Below, piece by piece: positions 1 to 10,392 of a DNA stretch of 64,000 bases. The stretch is taken from positions 121,741,223-121,805,222 of the forward strand of contig OY757025.1 in assembly GCA_963580285.1 (NCBI GenBank), written 5' to 3'. The notes below the pieces were generated by a model that was not told the origin of the DNA, did no database searches, and saw only the letters and a list, made by a program, of their open reading frames with translations. This DNA comes from Lucinisca nassula. Its lineage: Eukaryota; Mollusca; Bivalvia; Lucinida; Lucinidae. The position numbers and the translations under genes are program-made. Position 1 is the stretch's first letter; every line of letters begins with the position of its first letter.

Positions 1-299
1 CGACATAAACAGACATTTTTTAGATGCAGTGCTTCTATTGAGCAAATTCTTTCCCTTAAGACACCTGGGTCTTCTCTTACATTGTTGGATGTCCATGTGA
101 CGATCACTGAGGTAACGGTTATTTATAGAATCTTATGGCTGTGTGAGTCTGTGAGCAGAACGCAACCTCCGATCAGGGTCTACACTGTTTGCTTGGAGTA
201 CAGGAATTTAAGGTTGAAACAAAGCAGTCTGAGTCCCAGTTCAGGACCATTTTGCCAGCCTGCTCTCTGACAATCAACCGCCCAGCCCTGCCAGTTCTT

Positions 300-577
300 T
301 GATTATTTTTTGTTTTACAGTCATTTTAAGATTATTTCCCTTATATCAAGCCAAATATTAATCAGAGGTGGGCAAAACCAGGAATAGCACCTGACCTTCC
401 ATTACAGAACTTGGCATTCATCTTATTTGAATTATCTGCTGGTTCCTATTGTGAAGGTTGTGTTGGAAAAACAGGTAACCAGACCCCTCTGACCTTGAAA
501 GGTCAGGAGTGGGGGTCTGGTTACCTGTTTTTTCCAATATTGACAATGTGCAAGCTGGGAGCCAGCAAATATGGTGA
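300..577 (-). repeat. SINE family K tail (300-416) followed by MITE family H (417-577)
   Basis: 300-416 matches the body of the tRNA-type SINE seen complete at 37275-37481 (ACCTGACCTTCCATTACAG, CAGAACTTGGCAT). It is cut at TTCA by a 161 bp palindromic MITE whose ends read TTCATCTTATTTG and AATATGGTGAA and whose centre is a hairpin of AACAGGTAACCAGACCCC. Other H copies lie at 48471-48640 and 48913-49082. Confidence 0.7.
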
Positions 578-626
578 ATAGCACCAGATGAGACACTTTT
601 TTCATCGGAAAAATATTGATATTTTT

Positions 627-713
627 CTTGTTTCTGCACAAAAACATACAATGTGGGTACTCTTTAGAAGCACCTCTGAGTACCCACATTGTATGTTTTT
701 GTGCAGAAACAAG
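627..713. repeat. Perfect 36 bp hairpin, family B-like core
   Basis: Arms 627-662 and 678-713 are exact inverse copies (CTTGTTTCTGCACAAAAAC start) around a 15 nt loop. The GTGGGTACTC core is that of MITE family B, but the stem has its own sequence. Confidence 0.85.
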
Positions 714-794
714 AATGATAGTTTGTGGATACTCATTCTTTTCTGTGGCTACTATACAAGGGACAAAAATAATCAAATAGAAAGAAGCGAAACT

Positions 795-1115
795 TCAATG
801 CCACAGGGAAGGTTTAAATGCAATGGGGATCAATATCTGGTCAATGCACCACAAGCATTGATGCATGCACGACATCTTCTGGGCATGATGGATTATCTCC
901 CTTGGTATCCGTCGCCAGTCTTCTTGCAATGCTGGGCCAAGCTGTTGCAGATTGTTACAACGCTGCGGTCTGTTGCGCACATGGCGACCCAAGACATTCC
1001 AATTGTGCTCAATCTGAGACATATCGGGAGATTTAGCTGGCCACGGCAGTGTCCTTATACCTTGTTGTCTCAGAAATTCGAGGGCAACACAGGCTTAATG
1101 TGGGCGTGCATTGTC
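795..1115 (-). pseudogene. Tc1-like transposase fragment, left arm
   Basis: Minus-strand frames show QDDNARPH (second catalytic Asp region) and, in another frame, MSQIEHNWNVLGRHVRNRPQ and a WRRIPREI-like end, matching the conserved PIEHLWDxLGRR end of Tc1 transposases. Stops and a frame change separate the pieces. Confidence 0.8.
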
Positions 1116-1237
1116 GTCTTGGGCCGGGCGAATGGGACAACCACTGGGCATAAAATTTGGTCTACGTAACACTGGCCAGTCAAGTTACCTTGAACAATCA
1201 TGGTAACTTGACTTGCCATAGCTACGTAGACAAAATT

Positions 1238-1559
1238 CCAAGACGACAACTCACGCCCACATCGAGCCTGTGTTGCCGTCGAATTTCCGAGACAACAAGG
1301 TGTAAGGACACTGCTGTGGCCAGCCAAATCCCCTGATAAAATGCCAATTGAGCACATTTTGGATGTCTTGGGTCGCCGTGTGCGCAACAGACCGCAGCAT
1401 TGTTACAATCTGCAACAGCTTGGCCAAGCATTTCAAGAAGAATGGCGACGGATACCAAGGGAGATAGTCCGTCGCACAATCACTAGCATGCCCAAAAGTG
1501 TCATGCATGCATCAATGCTCGTGGTGCATGGACCAGATACTTATCCCTTTTGCATATAA
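1238..1559 (+). pseudogene. Tc1-like transposase fragment, right arm
   Basis: The plus strand encodes QDDNSRPH and then MPIEHILDVLGRRVRNRPQH followed by EEWRRIPREIVRR, the mirror copy of the left arm. The N-terminal DNA-binding half is absent. Confidence 0.8.
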
Positions 1560-2667
1560 ACATTCCCTATGACATTGAAGTTCCCTTATTTTTTGTCCCT
1601 AGTATACTTGGCATTCTACATGTGATCCGGGCCAAGCTCAAACCCACATCAGTGAAAGAGCTAAAGTTTACAGGGAATGGGAACGTGGCACATTTTGTCA
1701 CCATTTTTCAAAGGGAGACAACTTTTGGGACTTCCTGTTTACTTTTCTATAAGCCCTGTCCCACTAAATATGGGTTTTACCCTTATAAGGAAATAATTTG
1801 CCCCTCAGGAGCAAATTCCATCACGAAAACACGCCTATATAATTTTGATCCCCTCGAACCCCACTTTTATATAGTAAAACTCAGGGTTTTCATTAAGAGG
1901 TGGCAGGAGGCCAAAATGACTGCCTCAATTGATTTTCTGGTCACCTCAAATGTAATTTTTGTTAATTAAACTCTTATCAAATAGTAGAATTTGGCCGCCT
2001 CAAACTGGTGACTGTCCTCTTAAGAAAATTTTTTAGTGAAAAACCTGAAACCTGGGGTATCCTGGGGTATACCTTATTTTTCTTATTTCTACTCTAATGC
2101 TAGGTTTACATTATGTTCCCGGCGGCCACGGCAATCACGTCTCAGGCCACCGTGGACAAAACGGGATAGACGTGAGACAACGCGGGGGGACGCGGTGGGC
2201 AAACGCCGCAGACCGTGATTGCCGTTGATGCCGGGCCAGATTTTTAAACTGTCAAAAAATTTGCCACGGCAGTCACGGTGTGGATAAGAAACCTAGTAAG
2301 CCGTAGTAAAACGAGGTGAACGCAACAAAACGTGACAGTACGTAATAGGCCGTAACAAAACTTGGAGGCGATCCGTAGTGGGACGGGAAGCATGTGTATT
2401 CCCCGGCATCTCACGGTCCTTTCAAGTTTTGATACGTTCTGCTGCGTTTAGTGCGCGTTTTGTCACGGTTGCTTCACGATTGCTGCGCGTTTTGTGCCGT
2501 CTTTCCACGTTTTGTTACGTTTGTCACGGCAAGCGAGAGTGTATGGTAGCCGTTTCGTCGCGTTCAATCACGGCATGTCCCGGCATGTGACGGTTTACTG
2601 GCCCGGCGCTTTACGGTGCGTTGCGTTCTACTACGGTCTGGCACGGCGAGCGCGGTATGGGAGAGAG

Positions 2668-2677
2668 TATATAAAAG
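2668..2677 (+). promoter_or_regulatory. TATA box of the Myb-like gene
   Basis: TATATAAAAG followed about 25-30 bp later by TTCATTCGAG, a plausible start region, and by the ATG at 2785. A matching minus-strand TATAAAAAG at 4557-4565 lies upstream of the broken transposase gene, with TCAGTA near 4530 as a possible initiator. Confidence 0.7.
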
Positions 2678-2784
2678 CCAGGCCCAGCAGGGGAGCTTCA
2701 TTCGAGTCTGAGCAAACGACGACTCATTACTGCGACTACCATACGAAGAGAAAAGACCAAGTTGCGGAGAAAGAAGGCCAGATT

Positions 2785-3997
2785 ATGCCACCGAAGAAGC
2801 CAAGACGTACGAAGGCCCCCCGTTCTGCGCCACCATTACCAGTAGATGAGCAACAGCCTGAAGATCCTCACCGTTCACCACTACCAGTAGAGGTGCAGGA
2901 GCAGCCTAAAGATCCTCGCCGATCACCGCCGCCAGATGAAGAGGAGCGTGCTTCTGCTGCCAACCCGGTTCCTGAACTGGAACTTGAACCTGAGGCCGAG
3001 GAAAATGAAGAAAACGCATCTGCAAGGAGGAGGGCAGCCCCACGGGTCTTAACCAATTTTACGGAGGCTGAGAAGGAGCTCATCATTGATTTCCTCCAGC
3101 AGAATCCCACGTTGTATTCCAAGAGGCTTGCTGGATACAAAGACGCGGCGGCGAAAGACAGACTGTGGACGGAGCAGGCCAGGCAGATGAAGCGTACGCC
3201 CAACGAACTCAAGACGTGGTACGACAGGATGCGCACCAAGCTCGGCAAACTAAAGAAAGTTGTCACCAATTTCGGGCAAGCTGCTGACCGCTTCCCCGCA
3301 ACCGAAATGTTAGTCTCACTTTACTACTGGACCAGGACTTTTCTAAATACATATAATAATATTTGTAGTGACAGCCTAAGCTCTAGAAATAATTTAATAA
3401 TTTAATCCCAGCAGGCACATGACGTAATTGTGACGTCATATAAACGTCATTTCAACGTCACGACGTTTATGCAACGTCGGACCAACGTCGGTGCAACGTC
3501 AGGACGTTGCACCGACGTTGACCTGACGTTGCCCTGGCGACGTGTGCCTGCTGGGAATGATGTTTATATATATAATGTACTGAATACAGATATTTGCATG
3601 CATACTTATAAATTTAAATTTTTTTTTCATCAGGTGGATTTGGCAACGCTTCCAGTTCCTGTTGGAGCACATCACTAAGATGCCCAGAAGGACCGTGGCG
3701 AGCTTCACTGCCCGACTTCAACCTGCTGCTGCTGGAACTCCCCCTGCTGCACCTGCTCCTGAGGCTCCAGAAGACGCTCCTCCTGCTCCACCTGCTCCTG
3801 AGGCTCCAGACGATACTCCGCCTGCTCGACCTGCTCCATCTGCCGGCAATTCAGCTTCTACACACACGTCTACGGCCGGTGCCAACGCAGATCTCCTGAT
3901 GAACCTCTTGGAGACATTCCACTTGTCTTCAAACTCCTGGGCAAGGGCTCTCCACTCATCAGGCGTCACAGGAACGGCGAACACTTCATCCTTGTAA
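2785..3997 (+). CDS. Myb/MADF-like protein of the Harbinger element (two exons)
   Basis: Exon 1 runs 2785-3308 and exon 2 3634-3997; together 295 codons. The intron has a GTTAGT donor and a long T tract ending CATCAG. Splicing restores [19 protein letters not shown], the expected end of the DNA-binding domain, which supports the model. Exon 1 holds a Pro/Glu-rich disordered N-terminus ([14 protein letters not shown]) and a Myb/SANT/MADF-like domain from about residue 85 ([20 protein letters not shown] ... [15 protein letters not shown]). Exon 2 continues with an Ala/Pro repeat. The last 25-35 residues are antisense to the transposase gene, created by the internal deletion, so the true C-terminus is lost. 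In this superfamily the Myb-like protein binds the element's ends and helps bring in the transposase. No stop or frameshift is seen. Confidence 0.8.
3407..3555. mobile_element. MITE inside the intron of the Myb-like gene
   Basis: 149 bp bounded by CCCAGCAGGCACA and its inverse, flanked by AAT on both sides. The interior repeats ACGTC/GACGT words many times and folds on itself. It lies wholly within the predicted intron (3309-3633), so it need not disrupt the protein. Confidence 0.75.
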
Positions 3998-4504
3998 GCT
4001 TCCACGATGGCCTTGCACACTTCTGGCACCATATAGCAGATGGCTGATTTACTGCACCGGAACGCATAGGAGAGTGACAAGTAATTGTCCCCAGTTGACA
4101 GGTGTCTCAGAGTCACTGACAGCTTCAGTCAAGCTGGTAGGGCAGAGCGGAGCTTCGTGTCTAGTCTCTCGATGGCTGGTGTTACTCTTTCCAGGATCTC
4201 GTCGAAGAGCTCTGGAGGCATCCTCAGATAATTCTGGAAGGCACTGGCATCTTCGGTGCGGAGCTCCTTAGTGAGAAATCTTGAGTAGTGGCCCAGCTGC
4301 TGCCTTCTGTCTTCCGATAACCATTCGCGCACCCACATAGAGCTTGGCCTTCTTGTCCGCCTTCTACGCCTTCTTCCTGCCTGCTGCAGTCTGGCTTTTC
4401 CGCTCTGCAACTGCTACTGGCCTTCTCCTTGCTGACGCAAAGACTGGATGTATCCACCCAGCAAACATACAAACACAAAATCTACTTCATCTTGGGCATT
4501 CATG
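3917..4504 (-). pseudogene. Harbinger transposase, 5' part only, with two stops
   Basis: Reading leftward from ATG 4504 one frame carries a basic N-terminus and then LGHYSRFLTKELRTEDASAF and LRMPPELFDEILERV, the N-terminal region typical of DDE_Tnp_4 (Harbinger) transposases, continuing to [20 protein letters not shown] (4414-4416) and a TGA (ending at 4129) interrupt the same frame. After EDKWNV the similarity stops at about 3917, where the sequence becomes the antisense of the Myb-like exon 2. The catalytic DDE core is therefore absent and the copy cannot encode an active transposase. Confidence 0.85.
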
Positions 4505-5250
4505 ATGTCTCGTCGAAGTCTCAGGATATACTGATTTCTATTGCTTGGGAGGCTTTCTTTTTATACCGTGGGCACAAACGTGATCCAAAGCTGCCCGGCG
4601 TCCACATTTCATCCGTAGAAAGACTCGACAGAACGTGAAAAACGTGCCAGACCTTGATCAGAACGTGAGAAACGTGACGGACCCCATCAAAACGGGACGG
4701 GCCGAGAGGGAACGTACTGGCATCCGTGGTAGACCGCGGGCCGAATCGTAGTACGCCTTCGAGCCTCCGGGCCTCAGCACCCCACGTCTTCACACGGCCT
4801 GTCACGGATACCGTGAGAAAACTTAGAAAGACCTAACAAAACTTGAATACTGAGAAAGAAATGGCCAAAATCCCACGGCGCACTACGTTTCGGGCAAACG
4901 GGGCTGCCGTGGCCGCCGGGAACATAATGTAAACCTAGCATAAAATATAGATTGTGAGTACTCGTTAGAACCGCAACGAGTGCCCACAATCTATATTTTG
5001 AGCAGAAATAAGAAAAATATCCCAATTTGTCATCTTAAAATTTTCATTTTTTCGGCGATAAAGGTGGCAATGTATTTGTATAGGCGTGTTTGCGTAATGT
5101 TCCCTTTAAAAGTAGACTCCTATTGACATAGGAGACAAAAATACTTTTGCAGGATTTGCCTCCCTTGGAGGTGTATCCTTTCCCTTTCACTCTGAACTAC
5201 TTGACCTTGGAGGCCTATAGCATTATGAGGAAACCTCAAGTGTACATTAC

Positions 5251-5410
5251 CTGATTAGTAATAGCAGAAGCGGGCATGCTGCCATAGAAACCTTGAGATC
5301 CTGGGGGTAGGGTTAGCGTTCTTCCTCGTACTTCAGGTTTCTCTAAAACTCGTTGAGGCTCGATACTGTCTGTTTCATGGACTCTTAACACAGTGCGGTC
5401 TTTAATATCC
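5251..5410 (-). CDS. SRCIN1/KIAA1217-like: Host gene exon, end of AIP3-type domain and linker
   Basis: A 160 nt exon with acceptor CTTCATTGTAG and donor GTAATG. Its first base completes the Arg codon of the previous exon, giving YYQLEDLR-DIKDRTVLRVHE, the expected continuation of the AIP3-type domain. The rest (LEKPEVRGRTLTLPPGSQGF to ASAITNQ) looks like the flexible Pro/Ser-rich linker that follows in this family. It ends in phase 0, so at least one further 3' exon is needed. I found none between 5250 and 1, a stretch filled by the Harbinger element and MITEs, so it probably lies outside the window. All four exons have consistent phases (0, 1, 2, 0). Confidence 0.88.
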
Positions 5411-5596
5411 CTACAATGAAGACAGACATTGAGGTAATGATCAAAGTGTGGTAGGCAAAATGATCTTGCTTTAATATATATAACACAGTACATACATGGT
5501 TAGTGTCCTTGATGATGGAATATAATTGGTAAGCCTTTGACAATTTTATAGGAGTAAGCTTCAGCGAGCCCCAATACAAACTGTCATGGCCAACCA

Positions 5597-6985
5597 ATGA
5601 GGCCCATTTTTGGGTTGCTTGTTTATCAATTTTGGGTCACTTGTCTATCAATTTTAGGTTGCTCATTTATCATTTTGGGTTGCTTATTTATCATTTTTGG
5701 GTTGTTTATCATTTTTGGTTGCTTGTTTATCATTTTTAGGTTACTTATCATGTTTTTGTTTATCAATTTTTGGTTGCTTGTTTATAATTTTGGGTCACAT
5801 GTTTATCATTTTTGGGTTGCTTATCACTTTTGGGTTACAGATACTTGTTTACCATTTTGGGTTACTTGTTTATCATTTGTGGGTTGCTTTTTATCATTGT
5901 TGGGTTGCTTGTTAATCATTTTTGGGTTACAGATACTTGTTTATCATTTTTGTGTTGCTTATTTATCATTTTTGTTTATCAATTTTTGGCTGCTCATTTA
6001 TCCATTTTGGGCTGCTTTTTATCATTTTTGGATTGCTTGTTTTATCATTTTTGGGTCACTTGTTTATCTTTTGGGGGTTACAGATTCTTGCTTATCATTT
6101 TTTTGATGCTTTTCTATCATTTCTGGGTTGCTTATTTATCATTTTTGGTTTGTTTATCTTTTTTGGGTCACTTGTTTACCAATTTTATTTTGGGTAATAA
6201 ATACTTATCATTTTTGGTTGCTAATTTATCATTTGTGGGTTACCCATTTATCATTTTGAGTAACAAATACTTGTTTATTATTTTGGGGTTGCATGTTTAT
6301 CATTTTTGGGTCTTTTGTTTTCCTTGTTTGGGTTGCTTGTTTATCAATTTGGGTCAGTTGTTTATCATTTTTTGGTTGATTGTTGTTCATTTCAGGGTTG
6401 CTTGTTATCTTTTTGGGGTTGCTTGTTTATCTTTTGAGATGCTTGTCTATCTTATTTGCTGCTTGTTTATAATTTTTGGGTTGCTTATTTATCATTTTTG
6501 GGTTACTTGTTGTTGGTTTTTGGGGTTGCTGGTTGTTTATCATTTTTTGGTCATTTGCTTTTAACTTTTGTGTTGCTTGTTCATCATTTTTGTGTTGCTT
6601 GTTTATCATTTTTGGGTTGTTTGTTTATCATATTTGAGTTGCATGTTTAGCTTTTTTGGGCATATTTTTGTGGGGTTGCATTTTATCTTGTTGGAGTTGC
6701 TTGTTTATCAATTTTGTTTACTTGTTTATCATATTTTGGTCACTTGTTTTGTCATTTTTTGGGTTGCTTGTTTATCATTTTTAGATTGCTTGTTTATCTT
6801 TTTGGAATTGCTTCTTTATCATTATTGGGTAGCTTGTTTATCATTTTTGGATTGCTTGTTTATCATTTTTGGATTGCTTGTTTATCATTTTTGGGTCAGT
6901 TGTTTATCATTTTCGGATTGCTCATTTATCATTTCTGGGTAGTTTGTTTATCACTGTTGGGTGCCTTGGTTTGTTGGTATTTTAA
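5597..6985. repeat. T-rich minisatellite, about 1.4 kb
   Basis: Degenerate tandem units of roughly 22-27 bp built on TTGCTTGTTTATCATTTTTG and GGG. Because stops are rare in this composition, all three plus frames look open in places (products rich in Leu/Phe/Ile), but these are not genes. It lies in the host gene 3' of the last visible exon, A-rich in the host sense. Confidence 0.9.
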
Positions 6986-7061
6986 TTTGTAGGGAATCGA
7001 AGAATAGGAAGTAAATATGTAATCATCAGTACTCTCCCTTACAAAAGTAGCAAAAACATTA

Positions 7062-7562
7062 GGGCCAGTTGTTCAAAGCATTGTTAGTTTAACAAGCTCA
7101 TTAGTGCCCAAGTTGTTAACTAGCCTAGCAAAAACAATAACTAACACTCTAGTATTCTAACACTCTAGTATTCTAATACTCTAGTATTTTTGCTGGAAAA
7201 ATGTGAGTAGCTTTTGCCTCTGCAAAAGCTACTCACATTTTTTAAGCAAAAAAATGCGTATATTTGCCATATGAAATGATCAAAGATATCTTAACTAATG
7301 ACATCATTAATCTTGCTCAATTGGGGCCAGTTGTTCAAAGCATCATTAGCTTTACTAGCCCGTTAGTGGTCAAATTGTTAACTGTTCTAGCAAATACAAT
7401 GTCTAATATAGTGGTTTATCGCTGAAAAAAATGTGTAGCTTTTGCAGAGGCAAAAGCTACTCACATTTTTTCAGCAAAAATATGAGCATATTTGCCATAT
7501 GAAATGATCAAAGTTTTAACTATATGTTAACTACAGACATCCTAAGTTTTGAACAATTGGAA
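7062..7562. mobile_element. Two adjacent MITE family A copies
   Basis: Copies at about 7062-7325 and 7324-7562 start GGGCCAGTTGTTCAAAG and share the centre AGCTTTTGC ... GCAAAAGCTACTCACATTTT. They abut, sharing the GGGGCC junction. A short CTCTAGTATT tandem repeat lies at 7146-7190 in the first. Confidence 0.75.
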
Positions 7563-7970
7563 CCCTGTATATCTACTGATTTGAATAATTTCTCATCCTT
7601 TTTTTTTTTTACCCATGATTCATTGCATCTCCTCCCATTTGCATTCATTATACAGAATTTTCTGTAATTTGTTTTAGTATAACTGTTCATTTGTCAGACA
7701 TGACTTGGGTTTCAATTACACTGCAATTTAACATTTCTATCTTGCACTGTCAGGAATATTAATCTTGGGCGAGATAAATTAATCTCTGTCTTATTCTTGA
7801 GCTTTCAGATTTTATGGTTGCTTTGTTTTGTTTGCTTTTATCTAGTGTTTGTCAGCCCAGCCAACACTATTCAGGTCATGCGGAGTTGGATAGTCAGCCA
7901 ATTTAACCCTTTCCGGCTGAATAAATTAGTATTGCCACTGCCATTTATCCACTTAGAAAATGTGTTTTAA

Positions 7971-8175
7971 CCCTTGTCCTGCTGAATATTCATATATGCC
8001 ACACCCAATACCAATTATCAACCAATCAGATTACTTGATGCAAATTATTGCAAAAAAGTCACAATCAGAATGGCAAACAATGTAGATCCTGATCAGATGG
8101 CTTCGTCAGAAGCCATCTGATCTGGATCTACATTGTTTGGAAAATAAGGTATATCTGGACTCATCAGGACAAGGG
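7971..8175. mobile_element. MITE family G, piggyBac-like, 205 bp
   Basis: Flanked by TTAA on both sides (7967-7970 and 8176-8179). Ends are CCCTTGTCCTGCTGAA and the near-inverse CATCAGGACAAGGG. The centre is the ATGTAGATCCTGATCAGA hairpin. TTAA duplication and CCC ends fit piggyBac-type mobilisation. An older relative begins at about 7903. Confidence 0.85.
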
Positions 8176-8199
8176 TTAAGTCCTTTTGGGGCATACTGT

Positions 8200-8822
8200 C
8201 TATACACTGGAAAAAGGGCACTACCCAAGGCATGACAGCTTTCAAAATGACATCCTTACAGTCATGTTTTAATATATGGGTTGTGCAAGAAATCACAGGG
8301 TGAAAGGTCTTGACTGTATGGAGGATGTGGTAAAGTTTTAAAGTTCAACTCCTTCAAATATTTCGGCCCTCGCCCATAGGGGCTTGAAGAAATATATGGG
8401 CTGCATGATGCTTCCACGCAGAGCTGAATCCGGCCCGCACACTAGTACTGGTAAACCGCTTAGAGGATCTAAGCCTGTCCAGGAACCGCGGCGCGAGGCG
8501 GACCGTCCATGCTAATAAACCCTATTGATTTCATTGGGCGACAGGGCTTGAGATGTCATTTCATCTCAATGTTGGGTAAAAGTCCCACAAAATTGGAAGC
8601 AAGGTCTCCAAAATGACCTTTTACAGTGTTGACGGGGACGTTCAACCTCAAATCAACCAACCAACCAACCTCCAAATATTTGATCACAACGGCTGATCTG
8701 TGTGCAGGGGCATTATCATGAAGAATATAAAGACCACACACCCCTGCACATGGTAGCACAGCAGAAAGATTTTTTTCTTCATTGAGGTGAGGCATAGATG
8801 TGTACGCCACTTGGGTGTCCAA
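8200..8822 (-). pseudogene. Mariner transposase fragment, split by a SINE
   Basis: Minus-strand pieces encode LHDNAPAHRSAVV (second catalytic Asp region, about 8690-8735) and, beyond the SINE at 8364-8672, LKELNFKTLPHPPYSQDLSP (third Asp region, about 8300-8350). Both are hallmark mariner motifs (HDNAxxH and PHPPYSPDL). Stops follow the second piece and no N-terminal domain is present. Confidence 0.8.
8364..8672 (+). mobile_element. SINE family A copy with target duplication
   Basis: Starts CGGCCCTCGCCCATAGGGG and ends in CTCAAATCAACC repeats. The duplication CAAATATTT is at 8355-8363 and 8673-8681. Inserted in the mariner fragment. This is the best reference for the sense of family A: GGCCCCCGCCCAT head, GACGTTAAACCTC before an AAAC/AACC tail. 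Confidence 0.88.
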
Positions 8823-9112
8823 GTGACACTGGCTTACAGTTTGGCAAGGCCTGTCCTTGCAGTATAGGTATGAGAAGATGGGAAATGTTGATATTTCTTC
8901 TTTTTCTACACTTCTATATTTCTCTCATTCTCCTCTGTCCATCTCTTTCATCTCTCTACTATCGCTTTTCTCCCTTTCTCTTGGAGACGACAAAAAATGA
9001 CCCACAATGATTGACATGTCGTTAAACCCCAACACAATCAACCAATTAATCAATTACTCACCACTGTTGAGTGGTGGGGTATAAAAAGTTTAATACCTGG
9101 GATCTGGCTCAC

Positions 9113-9311
9113 CTTAGATCTTCTAGTTGATAATATATATTTGTTTTTGGCTCTAGTATATAGATTTTCCTCTTTGGTGATTCTAAGAAAGACATTGTTA
9201 GTTTCCCTGGAAACGACCTCACAAATAAGGCCCGTACTGTATCAAGATGAGTAATCTCATTGGGTAATAATGCTTTTTTGGTTTCATCTCGGAATATCAG
9301 GAACACCAAAC
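9113..9311 (-). CDS. SRCIN1/KIAA1217-like: Host gene exon, AIP3-type domain
   Basis: A 199 nt exon with acceptor TTTTTCTAG and donor GTGAGC. It encodes LVFLIFRDETKKALLPNEIT, then HLDTVRALFVRSFPGKLTM, and ends YYQLEDLR. The LLPNEIT...DTVRALF block followed by a Y-LED motif is the hallmark of the AIP3/Bud6-like domain of sickle tail protein (KIAA1217) and p140Cap (SRCIN1). p140Cap is known to act at actin-rich adhesions and synapses and sickle tail in notochord and disc development; the function in this organism is inferred. Codon phases match both neighbours (Gly split upstream, Arg split downstream). Confidence 0.92.
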
Positions 9312-9469
9312 CTAGAAAAAGATAACCATACAAACATAAATGTTATTAGCTCTTGTCCTGCTGAATAAACTAATTTATTACATGACAAACAGTGGATAAC
9401 ATTGTGTAACTAGAAATGCGTCAATGGGACATGGATGCCTCCGCCTGAAAATATGTCTATGTTCGTATT

Positions 9470-10076
9470 CATCTATAGAAAGTTATTGACCGTGTTTAAG
9501 TTTTGGACCCTTTTTTCACATTTGACCTCTACGTATGACCTTGACCTTGGAGGTAAGGACCATGGTTTTGTGTGAGGCAGATGTCTCATGATTGCCAACA
9601 TTTCTGCCAAGTAATTTCAAAATCCATCCAGAGATAAAGTTATTGACTGCGTTTAAGTTTCGGACCATTTTTTTGAACTTTGACCTCTAAGTACGACCTT
9701 GACCTTGGAGGTAATGTATGGCTCTGGGTTTGCACCTGACACATCGTCTCATGATGGTTAACTTTTCTTCAAAGTAATTTCAAAATCCATCCAGAAATAA
9801 GAAAGTTACTGACTGGGTTTAAGTTCTGGACCCTTTTTTTGAACTTTGACCTCTAAGTATGACCTTAATCTTGGAGGTACAGACCTGGGTTTTGCACGTG
9901 ACACGCCGTCTCATGATGGTTAACATTCTGCCAAGTAATTTTAAAATCCATAAAGAAATAAGAAAGATATTGACTGCGTTTAAGTTTCGGATGCACGGAC
10001 ACATGAACGAACGGACGGACAGGGGCAAAGCTATATGCCCTTTCCACCATTCTTCAAATGGCGGGGGCATAATAAA
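9470..10076. repeat. Satellite of about 160 bp, 3-4 units, with terminal module
   Basis: Units recur at 9482, 9641, 9806 and 9967 (TTATTGACYGYGTTTAAGTT then GACCTTGACCTTGGAGGT). The array ends in a module reading ATATGCCCTTTCCACC ... GGGGGCATAA that also occurs at about 55655-55700 without the array. Confidence 0.85.
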
Positions 10077-10392
10077 AATTGTATGCCCACTCGTGTAATA
10101 ACACTTTGGCCGGATTAAGTAACGTCATGGAGACGGTCATGTCAACCATGCTTTTTCTGTGGAAAAAAATGGCAAATTTAAAGGTGATAAAATCCAAATT
10201 AAAGTGGTCATATGATAAACAGAATCTTACACTCATGGTCATTTCATACTTACACTCATGGTCATTTCATATGAAATGACCACTCGTGTTTGATCCTCTA
10301 CTTAGCCACACCTATTTCTGACTTTCAACAAATCAGATTACTGGATATAATAAATTCCTACAAATTTGTGAAATGAATATCCAGTGTACCTA

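Larger units (their letters stand above)
757..1602. mobile_element. Foldback element made of inverted Tc1 transposase halves
   Basis: The ends read CAAGGGACAAAAATAA on the left and the near-inverse CTAGGGACAAAAAATAA on the right, each next to TA. The two arms are inverted copies along nearly their whole length, meeting at a short loop near 1190-1201. Each arm contains the 3' part of a Tc1-like transposase reading outward. The left arm has about 30 extra bases near the centre. Confidence 0.8.
2098..4940. mobile_element. PIF/Harbinger DNA transposon, internally deleted, 2843 bp
   Basis: Terminal inverted repeats of 36 bp (2098-2133 and 4905-4940) match perfectly and begin TGCTAGGTTTACATTATG. 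Both flanks are TAA (2095-2097 and 4941-4943), the 3 bp TWA-type duplication of this superfamily. Inside are two convergent genes, a Myb/MADF-like gene on the plus strand and a broken transposase on the minus strand, the pair typical of autonomous Harbinger elements. Long CG-rich subterminal zones (about 2140-2660 and 4620-4900) repeat ACGG/CACGGC-like words. The element sits inside an older MITE (1820-5098), splitting its TTTCTGCTC-TAAAATATAG centre. Confidence 0.92.
1820..5098. mobile_element. MITE family B copy, split by the Harbinger insertion
   Basis: The left end reads ATCACGAAAACACGCCTATA and the right end carries the inverse, TATAGGCGTGTTTGCGTAAT. The central hairpin (GTGAGTACTCGTTAGAACC ... 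CAATCTATATTTTGAGCAG) resumes right after 4943. A second small repeat bounded by TTAAGAGG and CCTCTTAA lies at about 1893-2031. Full-length relatives occur at 39577-39853 and 51695-51970. Confidence 0.75.

Noticed and set aside
588..1169. 193-codon ORF
   Set aside because: Crosses a perfect hairpin and runs antisense to the Tc1 transposase fragment.
5597..6985. Long Phe/Leu/Ile-rich ORFs, up to 250 codons, resembling membrane proteins
   Set aside because: They come from a T-rich minisatellite open in all three frames; no start context, splice signals or homology.
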